From Caldithrix sp. (GTDB lineage Bacteria > KSB1 > UBA2214 > DYKH01), in assembly GCA_020722685.1 (NCBI GenBank), contig DYKH01000293.1, positions 1-5,398 of the forward strand: 5,398 nucleotides of DNA, read 5' to 3'. Below the pieces are notes generated by a model. The model worked only from the letters and a program-made list of their open reading frames with translations, did no database searches and was not told the origin of the DNA. Positions 1 through 5,378 of the stretch are shown piece by piece (the first letter of the stretch is position 1; every line of letters starts with the position of its first letter). The position numbers were made by a program, and so were the translations under genes.

Positions 1-1
1 C

Positions 2-682
2 GTCGCCATCGCCAAGACGGGCTGGGACCTGCTGGCCGACGGGATGCGCGTGCTGCTGGACGCCTCGCTGGACGCCGAGACGCTGCTGCAAATTCGGGAG
101 ATCATCCTGGCCGAACCGACGGTGGCCGAGGTGCGGTGGGTGACCGGACGCAACGCTGGCCGCTTCCGCTTCGTGGAGGCGGAGGTCGCCCTGCGCGTCC
201 GCGACCTGGAGAAGGCAGAGGCGGCCACGCGGCGCGTCGAGGCCCAGATCCGCCAGGCCGTTCCCTACGTGGAGCGGGTCCTGATCCACGCCGAGCCACT
301 GGCGCGCACTCACCTGCGCTACGCCATCCCCCTGGCCGACGCAGGTGGAGCCATCAGCGAGCACTTTGGTGAGGCTCCTTACTTCGCCCTGGTCACGGTG
401 CGGTTGACCGATGGGGCCATCGAGGAGCAGCAGATCCTGGCCAATCGCTACCAGAGCGAGCAGAAAGCGAAAGGTATCCGCGTGGCCGAATGGCTGGTGG
501 CCCAGAAAGCGGACGTGGTGCTACTGAAGGAGGATCTCAGCGCCAAGGGACCGGCCTATGTCTTTGGCGACGCCGGGGTGGAGATGCGACAAACGAAGGC
601 CACAACACTGGTGGAAGCCTTGGCGAACGCGGGATCCTCACAGCCACCACCAGTACAAACAACCGTCTGCCGCGACCAGTAG
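2..682 (+). CDS. CDF-family metal efflux transporter C-terminus fused to a NifX/NifB-like domain (5' partial)
   Basis: The frame is open from base 2 and ends at TAG 680-682, so 226 residues of a longer protein are visible; the internal ATG at 44 is not the true start. Residues about 19-100 look like the cytoplasmic dimerisation domain of cation diffusion facilitators, with the GRNAGRFRFVEAEV stretch and the terminal IHAEP motif (about 95-99). The latter resembles the IHxDP metal-binding motif of YiiP-type zinc/iron exporters, with Glu in place of Asp. The six-helix membrane domain must lie upstream of the window. Residues about 105-207 resemble the dinitrogenase iron-molybdenum cofactor biosynthesis family (NifX/NifB C-terminus): the SEHFGEAPYF motif (119-128) and KGIRVAEWLVAQKADVVLL. 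The likely role is export of a divalent metal such as Zn or Fe at the inner membrane, with the extra domain possibly sensing or binding a metal cluster; that last point is inference. It is GC-rich, unlike the cas genes, and is probably chromosomal backbone unrelated to CRISPR. Confidence 0.8.
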   Translation, partial: VAIAKTGWDLLADGMRVLLDASLDAETLLQIREIILAEPTVAEVRWVTGRNAGRFRFVEAEVALRVRDLEKAEAATRRVEAQIRQAVPYVERVLIHAEPLARTHLRYAIPLADAGGAISEHFGEAPYFALVTVRLTDGAIEEQQILANRYQSEQKAKGIRVAEWLVAQKADVVLLKEDLSAKGPAYVFGDAGVEMRQTKATTLVEALANAGSSQPPPVQTTVCRDQ

Positions 683-764
683 CGCGGGCTAACATCGTGT
701 AAAGCCCGGCACCAGGGGTTAGGGGGGCACAACGGATTGGTTTTTAGAAAAAAAAACGCGAACT

Positions 765-794
765 AAAACAAACGCGCCCCCACTGGGGGGCGCG
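765..794 (-). terminator. Rho-independent terminator of the tracrRNA
   Basis: On the minus strand a perfect 9-bp stem CGCGCCCCC/GGGGGCGCG (arms 794-786 and 781-773) with a 4-nt loop is followed at once by TTTGTTTT. A further run of nine T residues lies at 756-748. On the plus strand no T-run follows the stem, so it is directional. It would end the tracrRNA and keep leftward transcription out of the metal-transporter gene. Confidence 0.85.
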
Positions 795-835
795 GGGGAC
801 GCGCCGTAGCGCGTTGCCTGCGGGCGAAAGTCCTT

Positions 836-871
836 GCTGTGAGTTGCGGACAATCGCCGCTCGGGTACAAT
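836..871 (-). repeat. Degenerate CRISPR repeat copy serving as tracrRNA anti-repeat
   Basis: This 36-bp segment is an inverted, diverged copy of the array repeat at 5351-5386. The 20 bases at 852-871 are identical to the reverse complement of 5351-5370. The remaining 16 bases differ at five positions. Only one copy is present with no second repeat at spacer distance, so it is not a stand-alone array. Its position just before cas9 is a common place for II-C tracrRNA genes. Confidence 0.9.
844..871 (+). promoter_or_regulatory. Putative cas9 operon promoter embedded in the anti-repeat
   Basis: TTGCGG (844-849, 3/6 to consensus -35), a 16-nt spacer and TACAAT (866-871, 5/6 to consensus -10) lie inside the degenerate repeat. 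The predicted start is near 878, leaving a cas9 leader of about 40 nt. The array repeat has the equivalent pair at the same positions, and TACAAT at the repeat 3' end is the -10 box of repeat-embedded promoters known in II-C arrays. That it serves cas9 here is inference; the -35 is weak. Confidence 0.55.
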
Positions 872-877
872 GTACAG

Positions 878-905
878 AAGATACTGAATTCATCTTTTTT
901 GTCAA
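878..905 (-). promoter_or_regulatory. Putative tracrRNA promoter
   Basis: On the minus strand there is a perfect -35 box TTGACA (905-900), a 16-nt spacer and a -10-like TATCTT (883-878, 4/6 to consensus). A start about 7 nt past the -10 falls at 871 or so, which is the first base of the anti-repeat. The agreement between promoter position and the independently defined anti-repeat edge supports both. The -35 lies next to and partly inside the cas9 ribosome-binding site, so the two transcription units share this DNA. Confidence 0.7.
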
Positions 906-910
906 GGGAG
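904..910 (+). promoter_or_regulatory. Ribosome-binding site of cas9
   Basis: AAGGGAG ends 7 nt before the ATG at 918, a normal Shine-Dalgarno spacing. It supports this ATG as the cas9 start, which also places the RuvC-I motif at the usual distance from the N-terminus. Confidence 0.85.
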
Positions 911-917
911 AAATGCT

Positions 918-3900
918 ATGCCGAAGGAAACACAAAATAGTGGTGAGGGCTTGATACTGGGACTCGATATTGGAACGAACTCGATTGGTTGGGCTCTGCT
1001 TGAGCAGAAGGACGGCCGTCCATGTGGGATAAAAAGGTTGGGCGTTCGGGTCTTCAACGAAGGAGTCATGGGCGAAATCGAAAAAGGTCGTGATGTATCA
1101 CCGGCGGTCAAGCGCCGTGAAGCTCGGCTGCGGCGCAGGATGCTTGCCAGACGTGCTCAACGGCTTCGCAGAGTGGCCTCAACACTCCAAAGTGGTGGTT
1201 TGCTACCTGCCGGCGATGTTTCCAGCGAAGCGATGCGTAAAAAATTCTTCGATGAACTTGACGCCAAAATATTTCCACCTGAGGAGAGAAAGAAAAATCC
1301 ACATACGCTGACCTATCTTTTACGGGCAAGAGCACTGGACAGCAAACTAGAGACCATAGAGATTGGCAGGGCCATCTACCATCTGGCGCAAAGGAGGGGC
1401 TTTCTATCCAATCGGAAGTCAATCAAGAACGAAAAGGATGATGAGGGTATCGTGAAGTCGTCAATCGAAAACCTCGAGACAAGAATTCACAAAGCTGATG
1501 CTCGTACGCTCGGCGAGTATCTATCGCGCATTGACCCTCGTCTGGAGCGGATTCGAAGCCGCTGGACTTCTAGAAAAATGTTGTCTGATGAGTTCGATAA
1601 GATCTGGGAATCGCAGCGCCGTTATCATGGAGCCTTGTTGAGCGATGAGTTCAAGAAGAAAGTAAGAAAGTCCATTTTTTTTCAGCGGCCACTCAGATGG
1701 GACAGGCGTACCATCGGCTTTTGCGAACTGGAGCCCAAAGTACGCAGGGCGCCTTTGGCTACGCTTGATGTCCAGCGGTTTAGACTTTTGCAGAAGCTGA
1801 ATGATATTCTCAAACATGGCTTCAATCCAAAGACCGGCGAAGTCCTGGATGAAGAAAAACTATCCGAAGAAGAGCGAAAAACTCTGGCGAAGGCTCTCGA
1901 GGTAGAAGGCGACATCAGTTTTACGAAGATAAAAAAGATTCTCAAACTACCCAAGGGGGTTACGTTCAACTTCGAAGAAGGCGGCGAAAAGAAGCTCATT
2001 GGCAACCGAACGGCGGCAAAATTGATAGAAGTATTCGGGCCACGCTGGGAAAGTATGTCGAAAGAACTCAAAGACCGTATCGTAGAAGATATACTCAGTA
2101 TCCAGAAGCCGGAAACTCAATATCGAAGAGGTGTGAAAGTCTGGGGCCTGAAAGAAAATAGCGAAGAAGCCAAGAAGTTTGGGGATATTGTTCTTGAGCC
2201 GGGTCATTCCAACCTTTCCAAGAAGGCCATTTCCAAGCTTCTGCCGCTCATGGAGATGGGCAAACCCTATGCTACTGCCAGAAAGGAGTTGTTCGGAGAT
2301 TCAAAGCCAAAGAAGGTGGAGGACTTTCTCCCTCCTCTGGCCAGGTCAGCCATTCCACCAGTTCGCAACCCGGCAGTTGCAAGGGCGCTTACGGAGGCAA
2401 GGAAGGTTGTTAATGGAATTATTGGAAAATACGGCAAGCCATCCGAAATTCGCATCGAGTTGGCGCGCGACCTCAAGAAAAGCCGCGCCGAGAGAAAAAA
2501 GATCTCGAAAACAAACCAGCAAAACAGAAGTAAGCGTGAAGAGGCCGCACAAAAAGTCATAAAAGAGGCCGGCATTGCCCATCCATCTGGTGCAGACATA
2601 GAAAAATGGTTGCTTGCTGAAGAATGCAACTGGATTTGTCCGTACACCGGAAAAGGTATGAATGTGAAAACACTTTTCGGGCCGTCGCCCGAATTCGACA
2701 TTGAGCACATCATTCCCTTTAGCAGATGTCTCGACAATACTTTTTTAAACAAAACGCTTTGCCACAACGAGTTCAATCGAATCAAAAAGTCCAATTGCAC
2801 TCCTTGGGAATATTTTCAGGGCGACGAGCGTGAATGGAACAAGGTTATCGACAGAGTAAAGAAGTTCAAAGGCGACGCAGCCCATATGAAACTGGAGCGC
2901 TTCCAGCTCAAGGATCTGGAGAGCTTTCAGGACTTCACAGAGCGCCAGCTTGCGGACACGCGCTATGCGTCTCGCCTGGCAATCGAGTATCTGGGCCTTT
3001 TGTACGGCATGGGCGCCCAGGGAGTGGATGCCGATCACACGAAAAGGATCCAGGCGGGTCGAGGGCAGGTGACCAAACTGATACGCAACTCTTTCAATTT
3101 GAACGCCATTCTTGGAGGAGACGGCGAAAAAAAAAGGGATGATCACAGACATCACGCAATTGACGCAACCTGCATCGCTGTTTCCGATGCCGGTATCATC
3201 AAGAGACTCAGCGACGCATCAAAAATGGGTTGGTTCAGGAACCGCCCCGGCCAGATCGATCGGAGTCGTGTAGAGAAGCCATGGCCTGGCTTCAGCGAAG
3301 AGGTAAAGAAACATATCGAGAGCATGGTGGTATCTCACCGCATCAGCAAAAAAGCCAACGGCTCCTTTCATGATGAAACGCTGTACAGCAAACCATATAA
3401 ATCTGCTGACGGTAGCCCCTGTGTTCATGTCCGCAAGACATTGAGAAATCTAAGTAGTAAAGAAGTTCAAAACATTGTTGATCCTGTGGTTAGAAATCTG
3501 GTCGAGAGTTCGCTTGGCTCCGGTGATCCTAAAAAGGTATTCGCCGATCCCGCCCATCATCCGCGAATGAAAAGCGGAGTCCCGATAAACAAGGTTAGAA
3601 TTCGCGTGGTCGCATCCACTGTTGATATCGGAGAAGGCGCAAGGCAGCGCCACGTCATTCTTGGTTCTAACCATCACGTGGAAATCTACGAGGTGAAAGA
3701 TAAGGATGGGAAACCAAGGTGGGACGGCGAAGTTGTAAGTACTTTCGAAGCGGCCCGGCGTTTGCAACAAAAAACGCCGGTTGTAAAGGGAGACCATGGT
3801 GAAGGCAAAAAGTATGTGTTCTCCCTTGCCAAAGGTGAAAACATCGAACTTAAGAAGAACGGGCAAAAGATTTTGTTTTTGGTAAGATCGATAAGCAAAA

Positions 3901-4073
3901 ACGAGCAGGGATACGTAACGATTGAATATATCGACAATAACGACGCCAGGTTGAAAAAACTAATCAAGAACTCTAAGAAATGGTACAGAGCTTCTTTAGA
4001 GTCTCTAAGAAAAATGAACTGCCGGAAGGTGCTCGTTACGCCTCTTGGTGAATTGCGCACTGCAAATGACTGA
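918..4073 (+). CDS. cas9: CRISPR-associated endonuclease Cas9, type II-C
   Basis: This is the RNA-guided DNA endonuclease that, with crRNA and tracrRNA, cuts both strands of target DNA next to a PAM. Its 1051 residues fit compact II-C Cas9. Visible in order: RuvC-I at 12-25 (LGLDIGTNSIGW, catalytic D17); the arginine-rich bridge helix at about 61-90; a recognition lobe to about 480; RuvC-II (IRIELARDLK, E514); the HNH domain at about 560-650, with CPYTGKG, then DIEH containing catalytic H597, and N611 and N620; and RuvC-III (HRHHAIDA, H746 and D749). The C-terminal wedge/PAM-interacting region, from about 800, contains SNHHVEIYEVKDKDGKPRWDGEVVS in two overlapping halves typical of II-C proteins. 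All nuclease residues are present, so it should be active. In HNH the residue before the catalytic His is Glu (IEH) rather than the Asp of SpCas9, a variant I recall from other II-C enzymes. The PAM cannot be read from the sequence. The ATG start is backed by a good ribosome-binding site. The last 8 nt overlap cas1. Confidence 0.98.
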   Translation: MPKETQNSGEGLILGLDIGTNSIGWALLEQKDGRPCGIKRLGVRVFNEGVMGEIEKGRDVSPAVKRREARLRRRMLARRAQRLRRVASTLQSGGLLPAGDVSSEAMRKKFFDELDAKIFPPEERKKNPHTLTYLLRARALDSKLETIEIGRAIYHLAQRRGFLSNRKSIKNEKDDEGIVKSSIENLETRIHKADARTLGEYLSRIDPRLERIRSRWTSRKMLSDEFDKIWESQRRYHGALLSDEFKKKVRKSIFFQRPLRWDRRTIGFCELEPKVRRAPLATLDVQRFRLLQKLNDILKHGFNPKTGEVLDEEKLSEEERKTLAKALEVEGDISFTKIKKILKLPKGVTFNFEEGGEKKLIGNRTAAKLIEVFGPRWESMSKELKDRIVEDILSIQKPETQYRRGVKVWGLKENSEEAKKFGDIVLEPGHSNLSKKAISKLLPLMEMGKPYATARKELFGDSKPKKVEDFLPPLARSAIPPVRNPAVARALTEARKVVNGIIGKYGKPSEIRIELARDLKKSRAERKKISKTNQQNRSKREEAAQKVIKEAGIAHPSGADIEKWLLAEECNWICPYTGKGMNVKTLFGPSPEFDIEHIIPFSRCLDNTFLNKTLCHNEFNRIKKSNCTPWEYFQGDEREWNKVIDRVKKFKGDAAHMKLERFQLKDLESFQDFTERQLADTRYASRLAIEYLGLLYGMGAQGVDADHTKRIQAGRGQVTKLIRNSFNLNAILGGDGEKKRDDHRHHAIDATCIAVSDAGIIKRLSDASKMGWFRNRPGQIDRSRVEKPWPGFSEEVKKHIESMVVSHRISKKANGSFHDETLYSKPYKSADGSPCVHVRKTLRNLSSKEVQNIVDPVVRNLVESSLGSGDPKKVFADPAHHPRMKSGVPINKVRIRVVASTVDIGEGARQRHVILGSNHHVEIYEVKDKDGKPRWDGEVVSTFEAARRLQQKTPVVKGDHGEGKKYVFSLAKGENIELKKNGQKILFLVRSISKNEQGYVTIEYIDNNDARLKKLIKNSKKWYRASLESLRKMNCRKVLVTPLGELRTAND

Positions 4074-4953
4074 TCGAATCATTGACATAGCCGAAAAACC
4101 CTCCAGGCTCCGGGTAAACAACGGCTTACTGGTGATCGAAGGGGGGACACAGCAAGAGACGAACATCCCCTTGTCCGATATAGGCGTCTTGGTTGTGTCG
4201 CACCCCGTCGTGACCTATACCCAGGCGGTGCTTTCCGGGCTTGCGGTCGCAGGTGGTACATTCGTTGTATGCGATGAAAAGCGCATGCCCGTAGGCATGA
4301 TTCTTCCTTTGGCGGCGCATTCGACGCAATGCGAGCGTTTTGAAATACAGGCAACCGTATCGGTGCCCAAAAAAAAGCGCGTGTGGCAACAGATCGTTCG
4401 CGCCAAGATACGCGCCCAGGCCCGACTGCTAAAACGCACCCATGGAGATGACCAGGGTCTCTTTCATCTCTCGGATAGGGTTCGATCCGGAGATCCGGAG
4501 AATTTGGAGGCACAGGCATCTCGGCGTTATTGGCCGGCACTTTTCGGAAGTTCATTCACAAGAAATCCAGAGGCGGAAGATCAAAACGCCATGTTGAATT
4601 ACGGCTATGGAGTACTCAGGGCAATCGTGTGCCGTGCACTTTGTGCAGCAGGTCTTCATCCCGGTCTGGGGATTCATCATCACAACCGCTACGATGCGTT
4701 CCCGCTTGCAGACGATATGATGGAGCCGTACCGTCCTGTCGTGGATGGTGCTGTTTGGGAATGGAGCAAATCTTCCGGTCAATTTTTTCCTCTCGAAAGA
4801 CCGGTCAAGGATGCAGTGCTCTCAGCGCTCACGGGCAGATTCGACTACGATGGAGAAGCCAGAACTCTATTTGACTTTCTTTCCCATTCTGCCTCGTCCC
4901 TGGTAGCCGTGTTTTCAGGCGAACGGAAAGAAATCTTTATCCCGGAGCTATGA
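4066..4953 (+). CDS. cas1: CRISPR-associated integrase Cas1 (type II)
   Basis: Cas1 is the catalytic subunit of the Cas1-Cas2 complex that inserts new spacers at a CRISPR array. The protein has 295 residues, the usual length. The N-terminal beta domain begins MTDRIIDIAEKPSRLRVNNG, which is typical of type II Cas1. The alpha-helical domain carries the expected metal ligands: E148 in NLEAQASRRYW, a histidine in the GIHHHNRYDAF segment (204-206, probably H205) and E220 in ADDMMEPYRP. These match the E149/H205/E220 pattern of Streptococcus Cas1, as I recall it. The chosen ATG at 4066 overlaps the cas9 stop (ATGACTGA). An in-frame TTG at 4045 would add seven residues unlike the family. No strong ribosome-binding site precedes the ATG, so translation is probably coupled to cas9. 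Confidence 0.96.
   Translation: MTDRIIDIAEKPSRLRVNNGLLVIEGGTQQETNIPLSDIGVLVVSHPVVTYTQAVLSGLAVAGGTFVVCDEKRMPVGMILPLAAHSTQCERFEIQATVSVPKKKRVWQQIVRAKIRAQARLLKRTHGDDQGLFHLSDRVRSGDPENLEAQASRRYWPALFGSSFTRNPEAEDQNAMLNYGYGVLRAIVCRALCAAGLHPGLGIHHHNRYDAFPLADDMMEPYRPVVDGAVWEWSKSSGQFFPLERPVKDAVLSALTGRFDYDGEARTLFDFLSHSASSLVAVFSGERKEIFIPEL
4944..4947 (+). promoter_or_regulatory. Ribosome-binding site that selects the TTG start of cas2
   Basis: GGAG lies 7 nt before TTG 4955 and inside the end of cas1. The nearby ATG at 4950 is in another frame and only 2 nt from this motif, so it is unlikely to be used. Confidence 0.6.
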
Positions 4954-4954
4954 T

Positions 4955-5299
4955 TTGGCGAGAAGCACCTTTCAGCCTTCCGAGTACCGTACCATGTGGT
5001 TATTTACAATGTTCGATCTGCCGATGGATACTCCCAAGGCGCGTAACGCATATACGCGCTTCAGGAAGCTCCTTCTTCGGCAAGGGTTTGTCATGCTCCA
5101 ACTCTCGGTCTATGCTCGCCATTGCGCCAGCGAAGAGGCGTCGATCGCTCAGCGCAAAAGGGTCATAGAATCGTTGCCTCCAGATGGGCAGGTTCGACTG
5201 CTTTCGGTGACAGACAGGCAGTTTGGCAAGATGGAAGTTTTTTTTGGGGAAAAAAGAGAGCCGGTCGAAGATCCACCGGCTCAACTGTCATTTTTTTAG
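4955..5299 (+). CDS. cas2: CRISPR-associated protein Cas2 (type II-C)
   Basis: Cas2 is the small ferredoxin-fold protein whose dimer bridges two Cas1 dimers and positions the spacer DNA during adaptation. With a TTG start it has 114 residues. The YRTMWLFTMFDLP segment forms the first beta strand with the conserved Asp (D21). GFVMLQLSVYARHC, then GQVRLLSVTDRQFGKM, and the C-terminal PAQLSFF tail are typical of II-C Cas2. TTG 4955 is preferred because GGAG is well spaced and the family usually has a few residues before the YRxMW segment; ATG 4994 would start right at MWLF and is the alternative. One base separates it from the cas1 stop, so it is the last gene of the cas9-cas1-cas2 operon. Its 3' end also contains a hairpin that looks like a terminator for opposite-strand transcription. 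Confidence 0.95.
   Translation: MARSTFQPSEYRTMWLFTMFDLPMDTPKARNAYTRFRKLLLRQGFVMLQLSVYARHCASEEASIAQRKRVIESLPPDGQVRLLSVTDRQFGKMEVFFGEKREPVEDPPAQLSFF
5250..5282 (-). terminator. Rho-independent terminator for leftward (crRNA-direction) transcription, inside cas2
   Basis: A perfect 8-bp stem GAGCCGGT/ACCGGCTC (arms 5282-5275 and 5265-5258) with a 9-nt loop is followed on the minus strand by TC and six T residues (5255-5250). This is a good intrinsic terminator for RNA made leftwards out of the array. It overlaps coding sequence near the end of cas2, encoding the REPVEDPPAQ part. Confidence 0.6.
5258..5297 (+). terminator. Possible weak terminator of the cas operon
   Basis: The same 8-bp stem, read rightwards, is followed after 8 nt by seven T residues (5291-5297) that run into the cas2 stop codon. 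The gap between stem and T-run is longer than in standard terminators, so rightward termination may be partial. Termination inside the last codons would be unusual unless ribosomes follow closely. Confidence 0.3.
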
Positions 5300-5312
5300 T
5301 GCCGGTAGATCT

Positions 5313-5350
5313 TGGATCTCACGCATTCTCACTTGGCTACGTGAGATCCA
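5313..5350. repeat. Perfect 11-bp inverted repeat abutting the CRISPR repeat
   Basis: TGGATCTCACG (5313-5323) and CGTGAGATCCA (5340-5350) are exact reverse complements, separated by 16 nt. T5312 can also pair with A5351, the first base of the CRISPR repeat. TCTCAC occurs twice in direct orientation 10 bp apart (5317-5322, 5327-5332) and once inverted (GTGAGA, 5341-5346), so two competing hairpins are possible. No T-run follows on either strand, so it is not a standard terminator. It could be a protein-binding site, an array boundary element, or a structured RNA end. Confidence 0.7.
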
Positions 5351-5378
5351 ATTGTACCCGAGCGGCGATTTTCGGCAA
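5351..5378 (-). promoter_or_regulatory. Putative promoter inside the CRISPR repeat
   Basis: In the crRNA sense (minus strand) the repeat contains TTGCCG (5378-5373), a 16-nt spacer and TACAAT (5356-5351) at its very 3' end. In Neisseria and Campylobacter II-C arrays, each repeat carries such a promoter and starts its own crRNA inside the next spacer. Here the predicted start is near 5344, within the adjacent inverted repeat. Activity is inferred; the -35 box is weak. Confidence 0.5.

Larger units (their letters stand above)
765..871 (-). ncRNA. tracrRNA (predicted), type II-C, transcribed away from cas9
   Basis: Read on the minus strand, 871-836 is complementary to the crRNA-sense repeat of the array (31/36 positions, 20 contiguous), so it is the anti-repeat. 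Mismatches fall at repeat positions 1, 7, 8, 13 and 16; position 7 can still form a G-U pair. They sit towards the repeat 5' half, as expected for the bulge between lower and upper stems of a crRNA:tracrRNA duplex. The anti-repeat is followed by AAGGAC, similar to the AAGGCC after the Neisseria anti-repeat (from memory). Then come a small GCC/GGC hairpin (825-816), a perfect 6-bp hairpin ACGCGC/GCGCGT with a 4-nt loop (814-799), and a 9-bp GC hairpin (794-773) with a T-rich tail. The predicted length is about 105 nt. The role is to pair with pre-crRNA and scaffold Cas9. The strand is chosen because only the minus strand gives a full promoter, folded tail and terminator. The exact ends are inferred. 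Confidence 0.85.

Noticed and set aside
136..372. Alternative plus-strand and minus-strand open frames within the transporter gene (also 102-299)
   Set aside because: They are Arg/Pro/Gly-rich low-complexity translations typical of off-frame reading in GC-rich DNA, and the NifX/CDF frame is clearly the real one.
685..745. Terminator for the metal transporter gene: CGGGCT/AGCCCG stem at 685-708
   Set aside because: The stem is only 6 bp with a 12-nt loop, and the first T-run (741-745) lies more than 30 nt later. Too weak to annotate.
836..871. A second mini CRISPR array upstream of cas9
   Set aside because: Only one degenerate repeat copy exists, with no partner at spacer distance on either side; the tracrRNA explanation accounts for it.
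872..900. tracrRNA read on the plus strand, with anti-repeat 836-871 followed by a tail ending in TTTTTT at 895-900
   Set aside because: The tail would be under 30 nt with only a weak A/T-rich stem (AGAAGAT against ATCTTTT), and it would run into the cas9 leader. The minus strand gives a consensus -35, three hairpins and a strong terminator.
2267..2800. Long minus-strand open frame opposite cas9 (177 codons), and similar ones opposite cas1 and cas2
   Set aside because: No recognisable domains; they lie antisense to well supported genes and are explained by the codon pattern of the sense strand.
4045..4065. TTG at 4045 as the cas1 start
   Set aside because: It adds VNCALQ-type residues not typical of Cas1, while ATG 4066 yields the familiar type II N-terminus and the common stop/start overlap with cas9.
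4950..5168. ATG-started plus-strand frame overlapping the cas1 stop, 72 codons
   Set aside because: It lies out of frame within cas2, shows no family motif, and its ATG is too close to the GGAG motif. It is a shadow of cas2.
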